Source of the DNA: Rhizophagus sp. LPA8_4_AMF
Taxonomy: Eukaryota; Glomeromycota; Glomeromycetes; Glomerales; Glomeraceae
Reading direction: 5' to 3'
Assembly: GCA_021464525.1 (NCBI GenBank)
Contig: JADRCO010000314.1
Location: 1 to 38,046, forward strand
DNA length: 38,046 nt
Shown: positions 10,383 to 23,759 of the stretch, piece after piece
Layout of the letters: each line of letters starts with the position of its first letter
Position numbering within the stretch: position 1 is the first letter of the stretch
The notes under the pieces: generated by a model
What the model was told of the DNA's origin: nothing
The model's database searches: none
Seen by the model: the letters and a program-made list of their open reading frames with translations, nothing else
Made by a program: the position numbers and the translations under genes

Positions 10383-10538
10383 ATGATATTAGTTTACTGC
10401 AAATATGAGCCCGATTTAGGTTATCATCTAATCAGTAATCGCTATTTTACTAACGGCAACAAACAAGTTGCTTTAATTAACAATGGACTTTTGTTTAATT
10501 TTACACCTAGCAAAAGAAGATTTAAAGAGGAGAAATAA
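10383..10538 (+). CDS. Possible small protein
   Basis: The 51-codon frame starts MILVYCKYEPDLGY and ends KRRFKEEK before TAA at 10536-10538. Composition looks protein-like, and it follows LRR-HET 1 on the same strand after 54 nt. No family recognised and no ribosome-binding signal seen. It could be a real small gene or chance in AT-rich DNA. Confidence 0.3.
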   Translation: MILVYCKYEPDLGYHLISNRYFTNGNKQVALINNGLLFNFTPSKRRFKEEK

Positions 10539-10845
10539 CCATAAAATTAATTAAAGATAAAATATTACCTACTATTCCCTAAAATTAATAGTTGTGTTTA
10601 AAAAATTAAGAAAAATAATAAAAATATTATGGAAACAGCAAGGGGTTGACCGATAAATAATTTCTCTTTAAAAAAGATAAGAAAGATTTTTTTGATGGTT
10701 TATTTTATAATTATTTCTCGCCGACAGTTTTATTTAGTATAAATAAGGACTTATTTGCAATACAAAAAAAGTAGAGCAGACTTTTTAGCCTCAAAAGATA
10801 CTAAAATTATGCTAAATTCTACTCTTTAAAGTGAAAATATTTTGT
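10539..10845. other. Intergenic stretch between LRR-HET 1 and the giant gene
   Basis: AT-rich, with no gene I can support. A 37-codon frame (METARGWPINNF...) starts near 10629 but has no support. The right end holds the likely terminator of the giant gene. Confidence 0.4.
10763..10828 (-). terminator. Likely intrinsic terminator of the giant gene
   Basis: On the minus strand, shortly after the TAA of the giant gene, AGTAGA and TTTAGC pair with GCTAAA and TCTACT across a loop and an unpaired bulge. A run of T follows at once. The stem is interrupted, so strength is uncertain. Confidence 0.45.
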
Positions 10846-13800
10846 TTACTTCTTTTTGTCCTCCTTAACTTTTTTAACCGAACGAACAGCATAATAAATA
10901 ACTGCTCCGACCGCTAATATTCCTAGAATAATAATTAGCCCCCAAACAGTTTTCTCTCCGGTATTTGATTTAGAAGGGGAACTAACCGGAATTTGCTGAC
11001 TTTTTTCAAGTTTATTAAGCAGATTTTGAGCCGATTGGCGAAGAGATTTTTTATAAGTATTTTGGCTCTGAATGAAAGTTAAAAGTTTCTTTTCTATTTC
11101 CTTAATTTTCTCTTTATCTTTTTGTTCGGTTATTTTTTCAATCTCTTTTTCTAAATTTTTTAATTCTTTTTTGGCTCCAGTTTTTCCAATATTTTGGTTA
11201 ATCTCGGTAGAGCGGTCTTTTATATCTTTTATATCTTTTATATCTTTTATATCTTTTATATCTTTTATATCTTTATATTTTCGTTGAATTTCACTATCTA
11301 ATTCAGTAACGGTTAAATTATTTTTCTTTAAATTTTCCTCAATTCCTTTTATTAATCCCTGTAAAGTTTTAAGCGGGTCAATCTTAAATATTTCTTCCAT
11401 TAAGGTTTCTAATTGAGTTTTTTCGGTGGCAAAATTTTCTTCGCCATCAATTTTACCTAAATTTTTCAGAATTTCGGCTTTTTCTTCTATTGTAGCATTA
11501 TTATCAGCAATTTTGTCTAAATCATTTTTTACCTCAGTTCGCAAAGAATTTTGCCGTTCCGTTTCGGCTTTTTGGATTTCTTCGGCTAAATCTTTTAAGG
11601 ATTCGGGAATATCTGGTTTAGAAGGAGGAGATTTTTCTGGTTCTTTTGGCTCCTCCGGTTTTTCCTCCGGTTCCTCTTTTGGAGTTTCTAGAGCGATTAA
11701 TTTAGCCTCTAAATCTTTCAATAATTTTTGGTTAGTAGCTTTATTTTCCTCTCAGACTGATTTTTCGGGGCTTTCAGAAGCATTAGCCAAGGCTTTTAAA
11801 TCACTAATAATTTTTTCAACTTCTTCTTTTGTAGCTTTATCTTTGGCTAAAATCCCTTTGGCAGAGGTAATTTTTGCCTGAATAGAAAGTTTTTTAGTTT
11901 CTAATTCTTTTCTTTCTTTTTCCCTTTGCTCTTCTTCGGAAATTTTAATTTGCCGTAATTGCTTAATTTTATTAATTATTTCGGATTTTTTATTATTTCT
12001 TTTGGTATCTTTATTGGCAAGATTTAATATTTCTTGCTTATAGTCAATTCCTAACTCAGAAGCAGAAATGGTTGGAGATTTATTTAATTCATTTTCAATG
12101 GCAGTGATATCGGGTTGGATTTTGGCTTGTTTATCTGCCAATTCCAGTTCATTTTTCTTATTACCCCGTAGTTGCTTTATCGGAGTATACTTTTTATGAA
12201 CGGGGACTTTATTTTCATCATATTTGCTAATTGCCGTATCGTTTGGTAAATCACCTACTTTTGTCGCATTTTTAATCTGCTGAATTATTTTATTTACTTT
12301 ATCTAACTCTTTTTTATCAACCTTTTCGGCTTCTACCGTATCAGTTTCCCCATGGGAAATATAGTTATTAATCAGGGCTTTGCTTCCATTTCAAGTGAAT
12401 TCATTTGCTTCTCAATTATTTTCGTAAACTTTTCGGGCTTGCGGAGCGAGAATATTATTTTTTCGGTAGTCTAAAATTTTGGAAGCAGGAGTAGGCAATG
12501 AGCGAGTTCCGGGGGCTGTTTTAAAGGCTTGAATTCATTTGTCCTCGGCTAGCTTAATTTTCGATTTATTTTCCCACTCGTAATTTATTCAAATGCCACT
12601 TTCATTAATTTCTGGTTGTCCGGTATTACTTAACCGAATTTCGGTTGCCGTTCAGCCTCCTTTATTGGCTTTTGCCGCTTGGGTTCCATTAATTTCGTGG
12701 GAAGTTCCGTCGGGGGATTTTTGGCGGTAGGCTAATTTTTGGTCGCGGGTTAAAGAGGTGCTAAATTCATGGTCAAATTCCTCAATAAATTTATCTTTTA
12801 ATAGGGTTTCGTATTTATTTTTCCGAATAGTTTTAATATCTGTTGGTTTTTTTCCAGTCGGTAATTGACCCGCATTTAATCCGTTGATATCTATTTCTCG
12901 GTAGGTGTTATTGAATTGAAACAAGAAGTCTGTCAAGTCTGCTACTACTCTCTTACTAATATCCCCTAAAATCTGGTGGGCTTGGTCGAGTTGGGTTTTA
13001 TTTACCACCAATACTTCAATATTATTCTCACTCCCCAAAGTTCCTGCTGTCTTATAAGTGTAATTCAGCCTTTTGCTTTTAATCTTGCTTGGGTCAGTTC
13101 AGCCGTTATCGTAAGCCGTTCGTTCTTCGGTTCCGTCTTTGGCTAGACCGGTATTTGAGGTTAGTCATAATTTATAAGCCTCATCATTGGGTAATTTATT
13201 CGGTGTTGCTCCATCAAAAGCAGTTTTGAATAAAGTTAATTCTTTATTTTCCCACCGAGTTTTCATTTTTTCAAAACTGAAATAATCTGGCACTTTGTTT
13301 TCATCATAATCATTTAAAGTCAAGCCTCGCAAAGTGGTTAAATTCGGAGCGGTTGAAATTCACTTGTTTAATTGATAAGCCTTGTCAAGTTCGACTGGAC
13401 TATGTTTAGTTAATTCAATATTGTTGATTGAAATCGGGGTTTTAGGACCGGTATAATTATTAACCTCGGAAGTATATTTAGTTCTCCCTCCACCGCTTAA
13501 AGTATGTTTAGTATTATTACTTAATTCTCGTCAACCTAAATTAAAGGCGGTTTCAGCCTCAGAAACTTTTCCAAAACCGGCGGTAGTTTGCCAAGCGGTT
13601 TTTTCGACTAGGGTAGTGAATTCGGCTGGGTGAGAGTCAAAAAATCTTTCTCAGCCGACGGCTAATTGGACTTGGGGGACTTCGGTCGGAGTTTTGGCTT
13701 GATTAATTTTATCTTTTTGAGTGCCAGTTAAACCGGTTCCTCCTCATTCTCGACCTTCACTATCTTTTTCAAGAGCTTTTTTGTAAGTATTTTGGGCTTC

Positions 13801-16800
13801 CTTTAAACCTAAGGCTTTTCAAATTGGCTTATTGAGTTCAGGAGTATTGTGTTCGGTGAAGAATTTATCCCAATTTTCTAAATCGGTTAAGCTAGTTAAA
13901 ATTTTGTTTCCTAAATTGTCAAAATGAGAATTGAAGAGATTTCAAATTTCCTTTCCCATGTCTCCGTTCGGTCGTTCGGAGTTATGTTTATAGAGATTTT
14001 TGGCATCTTTGGCATTTTTATCATAATTGGTTAAATCGTTTGCCGTTCAGCCATCCAAAGTTTTATTACCTCGTAAAAGACGGGCAAGTCTTAATAATGT
14101 CCACATCCTTTCTACTTTCTCCTCGGTATCAATTTTTTCGGTTAAATTATCGGCAATTTGGCTATCAAAAAGTTTTCTTTCGTGATTACTTAATGGGGGA
14201 GTTCAATTGGCTTCATCGGCTTTCGGTTTGGTTAAGGCTTGTTGGCGAGCTTGGTCTAATGTGGCTAATTTTCGGGTTGTTTCGAAAACTTTTTCGGCTC
14301 AGTCGGTTTTACCTTCACATTGATTAACGGCGGTTCAGGCTTTTTGGTTGGCATTATTATCGGGGGCAGTTTTATAATTGTTTAAATTAGTTAGGAGGGC
14401 AGGGGCTTCATGGGCGGTAGCGGGAGTAATTTGTTCGGCTGCGAAAATTGCTTCTAATAAATTAGCGGTAGCAGTTAAAGAGGGTTCATCGTTTAGGATA
14501 GGGTTATCAAAAATTTCGGCGGTTTCTCGGAAAAGAGCTCGCGGAGTGCCATCCACTTTTTTGGTTTTCAATTTTTCGCGTAATTCAACATTTTTTTTCG
14601 TTTCTTTGGTAATTAAACACTCTTTTTCTAAATATACTGCAACTAATTCTCCATCGTCACGACGGCGGAATTCTCAATCGGGTGTGCCACCTCAGCCGTT
14701 CGCGAAAATGGTAAATGCTTCTTGGGGAGTGGCTTTGGCTTGCTGGTAAAGTAAAATGGCGGACAAAGTCTCCGGAAGCGGGCGTTCGTCGGGATTGTAG
14801 GTAATTTTGCCCTTTTGTTCGTAAAATTTATTGGCTCATTCGGTATCATTTTTTTTATCTGAATAAGGGTTAAATTCAGTGAAAAGACCTTTATCGTTAA
14901 TTGGTTTATTAATTGCTTTTACTCCTTGGGGGAAGTCAATTAAATCATTTGCTAATTCAATATATTCACGGTCGGATTTTGCTCTGCCATCAGCTTTCAT
15001 TTCGGCTAATCAGCCATTTTTGGCACACTGACCTAAAATGGTTCCGCTAATTTGCTCGGTTATTTTTCCGGTTTCATCTTTTCGCTGACCTACTAAGTAA
15101 AAATGCTCTATGGCTTTGGTTCTTTCCTCGGATAATGGTCTAACTTCACCGGTAATTTCAATGAATTCGGCGGTGAATTGGTTGAATTTGGCTGCCGCTA
15201 TTTTAGTTTCTAAGCGGGTAATTGCGGCTTCGCAATGGGCTTTTAATTCTCCGAAAATTTTTTTCTCAATTTCATTTCCGGCGGCTTCTCAATTGCGGAA
15301 AGAGGTTAATTTAGTTAGTAAAGGAGAATAATTATCGGGGGAGACCGTTTTTTCCTCTTTAATAGCGTCAGTAATTTTTTGGCGGGCTTCATCCTCACTT
15401 TTGGAGGCTAGTAATTTTAATTTTTTTCCCTCTCATTTATCTGTGATTTGGGTTTTTAATTGGTCGGGGATTTTCCAATCTTCAACTTTTATTTCTAATT
15501 TGGGGTCGGTTTTTTCGTCAATTTCATTTAATAGGGTAATCGCCTCTTTTAATTTTGCTACTTCGGTTTCTAAAACCGCAATTTCGCCGGTTCAAGTTAA
15601 AGTTTCTTGGGTAAATTGCGGTATAGTTCAAGCATTAGTTAAATCAGTTAAAAGTTTTGGGGTTCAGCCGAGGTCGGCGGCTTTTTTAATGTCCGTTAAT
15701 TTCGGTTTATCTTTCTCGACAATTTCATCTTCTCACTCTTCTCACTCTTCTCGTTTGTCGTTTTCGGGGAATTTTTCGACCCAATTCCGAATTATTTTAA
15801 TTCATGCTTCTAAATCAGTTAATTTTTCTGTATTATTAATAGTTTCTTTTTCAAGGTTATTCAATTCTCATTTCTTTTGGAAACCGTCTACTAAATCGGT
15901 TCGCAAGTAGAATTGTTTCTTTACTCATAAAAATTTTTCTGTGATTTCATTTTCTTTATTTTGGTGAAAAGTTTTTTCTACTATTCCTCATTCGGAGCCA
16001 TCTAATGCTTTATCTGCTTCGCCCGGGATAATTTTTGCTAACCAATTTAAATCTTCTTCAATTTGCTCTAATTCAAGGCGGGATTTTCCCGGTGCAGTGC
16101 CATCTAAAGCATAAGGGGCGGGTATGTCAACATATTCAGTTTTTTTCTCTAAAACTTCCCATTTTTCGTTTATTGCTTGGTATTTTTCCCATCTCTCCGC
16201 CAAAGTTTTCTCTATTTCGGCTAATTTTCACTCGTTTTCTTTTTCGGGGGTTCGGAATTTATTTCTTCATTTTTCGTATTCGGGGGCTGGTTTTTCTACT
16301 ATTTCGCCTTTTTCATCAGTTAATCAAGGGAAAAGATTTAACGTTTTTTTTGCTTCATTCATTTCTTCATCCTTAGTTGGAACAACAATTTCTGCTCATT
16401 CTTTTAACAATTTCAAAAATTCCTCTGTTTTTTCCTCTCAATCTTTTCTTTCGGCTAATTTTTTTTCTAATTTCTGCAATTGTTTTTGATTATACTCTAA
16501 ACTATCCTTGGAGAAGAAAGTAAATGATTTGAAGTTGCCCTCCACTGCTTCTCCCGGCTCCGCAAATTCTTTAAGTTGGTTTAAAATTACTTCTAATTCA
16601 GCCGCAAGTTCCTTATCTTCGGCTTCGCTAAATAATAAATTTAATTCCCGTAAAAAATATCTGATTTGAATTTGAAAATAATCTCTGCTTTTCTTATTCG
16701 TTTTACTATGAATTTCAATTTCTTCGTAAATTTCTTTTAATCGTGTGAAAGTTAAATCCGTTCAGTATTCATCAATTATAGTTTCTCAATCTCGTTCTAA

Positions 16801-19800
16801 TTCTAATAATTTTTGTCAGAGTAAATTAATTTTTTCGGCAATATCTCCTTTGGTAGAGTTTTCAGTTAAGAAATCAAGGTTTTTCTTTAAGAGTTTAATC
16901 TCTTTTTCGTATTCGGCTTTTTTTTCAATGCTATAAGTTTTAATTAGTTCCGGGTTATCCCAGAAATTTTTTGTAATTCACTCTGCAAAAATCTGTCCGG
17001 CTTCTAATTTCTCACACCGGGAATTAATTTCCGCCCAAGTTTCATTTTCTTCCCCCGGATACATTTTTTTTCAAGCCCAAGTTTCTCCGTCTTCGGTTCC
17101 ATGCTCTAATTTCTTTTGCAGATTTTGGTAGAAAATTAATAATTCAGGTTTAGTTGAGTCTAGTCCTTTGATATCGGTGGTAAGAGCCTTAATTAAACAA
17201 GAGGCTTTATCGGATAAATCATTCAGTAATTTTTTTTCTGCTTCATTAATCTCATCCCAACCATCTTTTAAGGTTTTTAATTGCTTTTTGTCTTTGGTAG
17301 TAGCCAAGGTAAAAATATCTTGGATTAGAGCTAAACTATATTTAAGGTTATTAATTTTGTCTACCGTGCAATTTAAGAAATTTTTTTCTCTAATCGTTTC
17401 TTCAATTTCGGTTCACTCTCCCTCCAAAGGTTTTAAAATCGCTTTTTCCCGTTGGGCGGCGATGGTTAATTTTTCTAGGGCGGTTAATTTTTCTGCTTTG
17501 GGGAGATTCTTGGTAAGAAATTTTTCAATTTGGAAAGAAGTTGCTTTGGCACTTTCTGGTAGTCGCTCGCCAATTATTTTTGCAACTGTTTCATCTCAGC
17601 GAGTATCCCGCTTATCTACCCCTCCTAATTCTTGGAGTTCATTAGTTAAACCGGAGAAATAAGTGTCGGCTACCTCTTTATCTCATTCGAGAGCGGGGAA
17701 AGTTCTAGTTCTTTTTTCGGCTCCGGTTTCGGTTAATTCTACGACTTTATAATCTACACTTACTTTCACCTCACCTTCTTCCTCCTTGAAGTTTCAGTTA
17801 GTTAAATCCTCTGGTTGGTAACCGAATTTTTTCAGAATTAGCAAATATTTGACTGCTTTTTCATCGGTTTTGAAATAATTATGCTCGTCTCTTAATTGGG
17901 CAAGATAATCAATTCATATTTTTTTCTCGTCGGCAGTTCAATCGGTTCTTTTTATTTTTTTGGTTTGCTCTGCGACAATTATTTTCTCTTTTTCGGCGGC
18001 GATTTCTAAAAGATATTCGTTAGATTTATCCGCACTTATTTTGCCATTTTCAGCAAGATTTTTTATTTCTTCTTTTAAATCAGCAGCAATTTCATCAAAA
18101 ACTTTTACGGTCGGTAAAGCCTGATATTTGAAATATTTAAGTTGGGTTATTTCAGCCTCAATAGTATCTTTGTTGAATTGAAAAGTTTTGCCCGTTAGGT
18201 CGCCATTCAGCATTGTAAAAGAATAATCATTATTAACTTCTAAACTGTAATTTCCTTCTTTTTCTCCTCCTGATAGGCTTCAACCTCGGTAGCGAGAAAA
18301 GGTTTTTCCGCCTTTTTCTTTTATTATCTCATTTTCGGTAGTTAAATTAATTTTAATTTTATTGCCCGGTTTTATGATGAGGCTTTTTTCAGTTAGAGAT
18401 TTATCGGAGTCGGGGTCTAATCATTTATCCTCAGCAACAAAGTTGGGAATTTCTGCTCTCACGCAAATTGCCATTTTTTCAGCATCGTTTACATCACCAT
18501 AACTAGGTTGAAAATTAGTTAATTTATACATTAAACCTAAGCGGTCTATAATAATTTGCTCTCTTTCCTCATACGGAGTATTTTTAGTTAAGTTGATGGT
18601 AATGGGGGTGATTTTAAATTTAGCTCAATAGCCTCGGTCACCGCCAATTCGGGTAATACTTTCGACTGCAGTAATTTCTATTTCTAACGGATTATTTAAA
18701 TCGCCTTCGGCTCACTGAGCCTCTACTAATGCGTTATTAATAACTGCTCCTCCGGAACCCTCACCGGTAATGGTGTCAAGCGGGATGGGGGTATTTTTTT
18801 CGACTACAACAAAAAACGCTGAAGCTTTAATAATTGTTTGTTTTTCTTTGTTAATAACACACGGACTAGTAGTGAAAATTTCTCCTCCTTCATCTATGTC
18901 TCCCTTGGAATAATCAATTGCTGATTTATCTAATCCTCCTTCCTTAGTAAGCGGTGCCTCTGAGTATCATTTTCATTCGTATTGCTTGTCGTAATTGAAA
19001 AGGGTGAAATTAACTCCCGCATTTTTTCATCAATTTATTATTTGTTTCTTTAAATAATCGGTTAAATCAACTCCTAAATTTGTTAAAAGGGTGTTGATTT
19101 CGGCTAATTCTTTCTCTTTTTCGGCAAAATCAAGGGAGCGGAAATATCAATAAAAGGCATAGTGGAGGCGGGTTTTTAAACTTTCGGTTAAATCGATTTC
19201 AGTTTCTTTGTCGGAAAGATAGGTGAAATTTAGATTGGCTTTTTGCTCGGTGATTTGGTTTTCTAATGCGGTTAAAATATTTTCGGCTTCGGCTTGGTCG
19301 GGTAATTTTGGAATTGAGTCAATTATTTTTTCGATTAAAGTGCGAATTGCTAATTGTCTAAGGAGGGTTTTCTGAGTAGAAGAAAGGGGGAGGTCTTTTT
19401 TTGATAAAGAATTGTAATACTCTTCTAAATTATATTTTTTGATTAAATAGGTGAAGGCTGCTGGGTTAAATTTAGTGTCTTTCCTAATTGAGTTTTTTAT
19501 GTTGTTGAGATTTGCTTCGGTATCTCTTGCTCAACAGAAGCGGTAAGTTTTAAGGTTAACTACCGAATCTTCTTTGCTACATTCGCTATTTAGCAGGAAT
19601 TGATTTGTATCCTCTAAAAGACTGGTGGAGCCTTGGGTAGCAGATTGTGCCTCGGAATTAGCGGGGGATTTTTCAAGGATTTTTTGGTTGGCAATTAATT
19701 TTTCAAAATTTTCTTGGTAATTAGTAATTAATTCTTTGAGGCGGGAATTTAAATGGGGTTTGTCTTTGGTGGCTTCTTGGGCTTTGGTAAGTAATTCTGC

Positions 19801-20910
19801 TACTTGTTTTTGGGCGGTTTTGATTTTGGTTAGAGAAGGGGAGTCGGTTTCCAGAGGGATGGGGGTTTCTTTGCCGGTGATTTGGGCGTAAGTTTTATCC
19901 GTGTTTTCACCGAATAAGTCAAGGTCGGGTTGAGAGGCTAGTTTTCAAGTTTTATCTTGTAATTGAAGTTCATCTAAGGGGAAACCGCGGGCGATTAATT
20001 GGAAGAGTGCTGGAAATTCTTTTTTGTTGCTTAAATTTAAATCTTTATCTTTACGAATTAGGGCAGTGAAAATTTCCGCAGTGAAAATTTCCTGTTTTTC
20101 CTCCTCAATTCAACCATTTAATTTAGGTATATAATTGGGGAATTCGGTGCTACGGAAATTTTTTTCGGCTACAATTGCTTCGGTAATTTTAAGAGTTTGG
20201 AGGAATTTTCCGAAGCCCATGTAATTAGAGTAAGTAGTTATGCCTTTGTCGGTTTCCTCCGGAAAATTGGCGGTAGGGTTATCGGTTAAGAATTCGGCAA
20301 CTTGGTCTTTTCAGTGGTTAGCTTTTTCTCAGGCGGTTAAGTTATCGGAGGAGAGACGAAGTTGGTCGGTTAAATCAGTAATTTTCTTTTCAATTTCCGG
20401 GCGAGTTTCGCTTGCTTCCCAAGGGGTTGAGCCGGTTAATTTTCCTTGCTTTTGGCGAAGATTTTTTTCTAACGGGGAGGTTAACTGCTCGGTTAGCCAA
20501 TTTTCAAAAGCGGTTTTCATTAAGTTAGAAAAAGTTTCGGGGTAAGCTGGGTTGGTGGGAGCAATAATCCGTAAACCGTTTTCGGCTAAGCCTTCTGATT
20601 TAACTTCTAAAACATCATGCTTGTCGGTTGAATTAAGTTTGCATTTATCTAAATCTAAATCAACTTCTATTATACTTAACCGCTCAGTGTCGGTTAATTC
20701 AGTAGCGAGGAAGCGGAGGTCGGTTGGCCTTTTAGTTTTTATCAGCGGAAGGTCGGTTAAAGGGAATTTAACATTCGTCGTGAGTTTGATTTCAGAAAAT
20801 ACATAAACATTTTTAGTCATGTTTTTCGGTCCTCCTCCATCATCGGTTGTGCTAGATAATTTTTTGTCGTATCCGTGTGTTAGGGATTTAAATTTTTTGA
20901 ATTCTGTCAT
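10846..20910 (-). CDS. Giant 3354-residue protein with C-terminal membrane anchor
   Basis: I read the whole frame triplet by triplet: from ATG 20908-20910 to TAA 10846-10848 there is no TAA or TAG, and every break is TGA (Trp). The N-terminus (MTEFKKFKSLTHGYDKK) has no signal peptide. Most of the chain is charged, helical-looking and rich in Trp, with EEWEEWEDE and DLTNAW type stretches. A more beta-like region lies near residues 730-900. Towards the end come coiled coils, a Pro/Glu linker (KEEPEEKPEEPKEPEKS), a KDI tandem repeat, and one hydrophobic helix (about 3323-3343, GLIIILGILAVGAVIYYAV) followed by KKVKEDKKK. No family recognised. Size and anchor suggest a surface or adhesin-like protein, but this is inference. 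Confidence 0.85.
11221..11274 (-). repeat. Six perfect 9-bp tandem repeats in the giant gene
   Basis: The unit TATATCTTT (plus strand) repeats six times, giving six KDI tripeptides on the coding strand. Because the unit is three codons, gain or loss would lengthen or shorten the coiled coil without breaking the frame. It lies about 110 residues before the membrane helix. Confidence 0.9.
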
Positions 20911-21033
20911 ACTTATTAATATATTTTAGAAATAAAACTCCTTGTATATATTTATTATCTATAACATGCGAGTTAAATGTCAGTATTTTTGTTTGATTAG
21001 TTTGGGGGAAAGTTAAACAAATTTTTAAGTAAT

Positions 21034-23673
21034 TTATTTAGGGGGTTGTTCTATTTGAGTTTGTAATTCTTCTGTTTGAGTCCATTTTTCTTGAAATTGT
21101 GGTTCAATTGTTTGAGTTTCAAGTTCACTTTCTACTGTTATTTTTTTATTCCCCGTTCAACTTAACTTCTCAGAACCTTTGCTAATCACTAACAAACCTA
21201 ATCTATGACGCACATTTCCTTTTCTAATTACTAATAATCCGAAATCTTTATCGCTTTTTCATTCATCTTTATTAGGCAGCAACAAACGGATATCATTACC
21301 AACTTTTCGCTCATCCACTTTTTCAAGGACTTCTCGTGTTCCCGACACTATAATTTCTTTACTTTCATTACTTTCGTTTTTTATCCAAATTTTTCTTTCA
21401 TAATTGCTACCACTTCCCGATACAATATCACCATGACTAACATCATACTCCAAACCATTTATTTCAATGCTACTGTCTGGGTTAAAAATTCTTTTGTCTA
21501 AAACATACCTAATATCTATTCCGCCTTCTACACTAGTAGAACCATCAACATTATCTATCATAGGCATTCACCCTTTACCAGTGCCATGTCAAGCCAAAGG
21601 TTCGCCATATTTATTTTCCATAGCAACTTCCATTACATAAAACAACGCTTCTTGCGGTCTAAGATTATAATTAACTTGAACTTTATTCCCATAAGGTAAT
21701 AAACCAAGAATAGAGTAAATGCCATCAATAGGTATACTTCGTGAACGACCCTTTACTTCTCTCAGTGCCTGACTTAAAGTCAATGAAATTGTATCCCTTG
21801 AATCATATCCATTTTTGTAATACACTCATCCGATAGGAGTAGCAATTTTTTTGTCTGTGTCAGATTTTCTAAAACCAATATTAAGTCATGATGGCTGTTC
21901 GGAAACTCAGGTTGCTGCTAAAGCTCTTCCATCAACTAAAACATCATCGAACATGAAAATTGTTCATTTAGACAACCAACCTTCTTGAAAAGTTCAAGAG
22001 CGTGCGAATCATTGAGATCCCATTATTTTTTTTAAGACTTCTTTTAAATCAACACTTGTTTTATTACCATAATCTGAATTTATTGCTACCAAAGTCACAG
22101 TAGCATTTCCATAATACTTTTTCATTTTAGGAACCTCTTGATTTTTTTCTCATTTGTTTGACTGATTAATGCATAGTTGATCCATTCAAAGATAATTAAT
22201 TCCTAAATAATTGCAAGCTTCAATGGCTTTTTTCAAACTTTTTTTACCTCATGGGGTCAAACCTCCTCGGTAATTTTCACCAGGTTTACCTCAAACATAG
22301 GATAAAGTAGCATAATTTGAACAAGAATCATCCATTGCATCTTTTTTTCTTAAATCTACTACATTATCTTTTACTTTTTCCATTTCTTCATCTAACTTAT
22401 CACTTTTCACATGATAAAGTTTAATCGGTAATTCCTCCTTGGCTAGATGCTTGCCCTTGTCAATTTCTCGTGAAAACTCATTTGGTAATATAATAGAATA
22501 TTCTGGCTTTCTAATATCATAATTCTCTTCTATATTTTCTTTATTGAGAGGAGGAAGATTTGATACCATTATGACTTTCTCAGAAATTTGAATTTGTCGC
22601 TGGTTTAAATCTATATTCAATGTTAAACTATCACCATTATTTTCGGAAAGTTTTTCGTTACTACTTGAAACAGTTAGATTTTTTTTGTTCGTTTCTTCAT
22701 GTTCTTTAAGTTTTTTACTTAGAAAGTCGTTTTTGATCTCTAATTCTCTAACTTTTTTTTCTAACTCTTCATTTTCTTGTCTGATGTAAATTTGCTCATT
22801 TTCTAACCTCTTAATTAAATCGTTTTTCTCTTGAAATTCTTTAGCCAATAATTCACGAGCCTCAGTATGGGGCTTAGCTTTCTCCATCACTTTTTCTCTA
22901 ATTAATTTATATTTTTCTTTTGCTTTGTTTGTTAGTTTTGTTGCTCCAGAAAGATCTTTTAAAATTCAGTAGGCTGCATCAAAACTAACTCCTGAAATAC
23001 CAGAAAGAGAACTTGAGGTGCTTGTTTGCAAATCTGTTCTATTACGACCATAACATTTAAACATTTTGGCATTATTAGGCAAGAGTTCTGAATTAGAATC
23101 AACTTCGGTGCCATTAATGCTATATAATTCTAATTTGCTCATGTTCGCTAAATGTTCTAATCCTCCTACAAATTTGTTGTAAATTCCACTCTTCTCATCA
23201 CTATTACTTACAGTAAGAACTTCTAGATTCACTAAATGTGATAAAAAGCTTAAGTTTTGCTTCGAAAAGTTATTATCTGCGATATCTAACCACTCCAACT
23301 GCAAATTATTTGAGAGATCTAAACTAGTGAGTGCATTTGCATTGCATACAATAACTTTTAGATCGGAACACATTTTGATATTTAATTCAGTAAGTTTATT
23401 GAATCAACAAGCAATTACAATAAGTTCTTTATTGTTGTTAATATCCAATTCGCTTAACAAATTATAACCACAATCAAGTATTTTCAGTTTAGGACACATA
23501 CTAACATCCAAACCACTTAACTTATTTTTATTACATTCTAGTATTTCTAAATTGATGAATCCTTCTAAATTTAGTTTTCCTTCTAAATTTTGAGAAATAA
23601 TGTTTAATTCAGTAATATTATTTCTTTCTTCTTTCGGATAATTTTTATCCAGTCATTCTTGGGCGTTTACCAT
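21034..23673 (-). CDS. LRR-HET protein 2 with coiled coil
   Basis: The protein has 879 residues in code 4, from ATG 23671-23673. It begins MVNAQEWLDKNYPKEE, then LRR units to about residue 235 (LEILECNKNKLSGLD, LEHLANMSKL). Next come a basic helix (KAKEKYKLIREK) and a long coiled coil at about 290-340. The HET domain carries SYVWG (459-463, W from TGA), YLWMDQLCINQ (494-504), RSWTFQEGWLSK, DGIYSILGLLPYG and a WHGTGKGWMP block. The distal beta-rich part ends KWTQTEELQTQIEQPPK. It is preceded on its own strand by leader element copy 2, so expression may be controlled by that RNA. Function is inferred as for LRR-HET 1; the coiled coil could allow self-association. Confidence 0.9.
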
Positions 23674-23759
23674 ATTTTTTTTTATTTATTATTTTTAATT
23701 TATGTTATTTTTATTGTGTGTTTTTATGTTTAAAAATTATTTGTTAATTATTTGTTTTC

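Noticed and set aside
11221-11274. CRISPR-like array
   Set aside because: The units are 9 bp, directly adjacent and in frame; there are no spacers and no cas genes.
14040-14327. Plus-strand open frame of 95 codons inside the giant gene, and many like it between 11072 and 20806
   Set aside because: They are mirror frames of the giant minus-strand gene; they match no family and exist because the true gene lacks certain codons.
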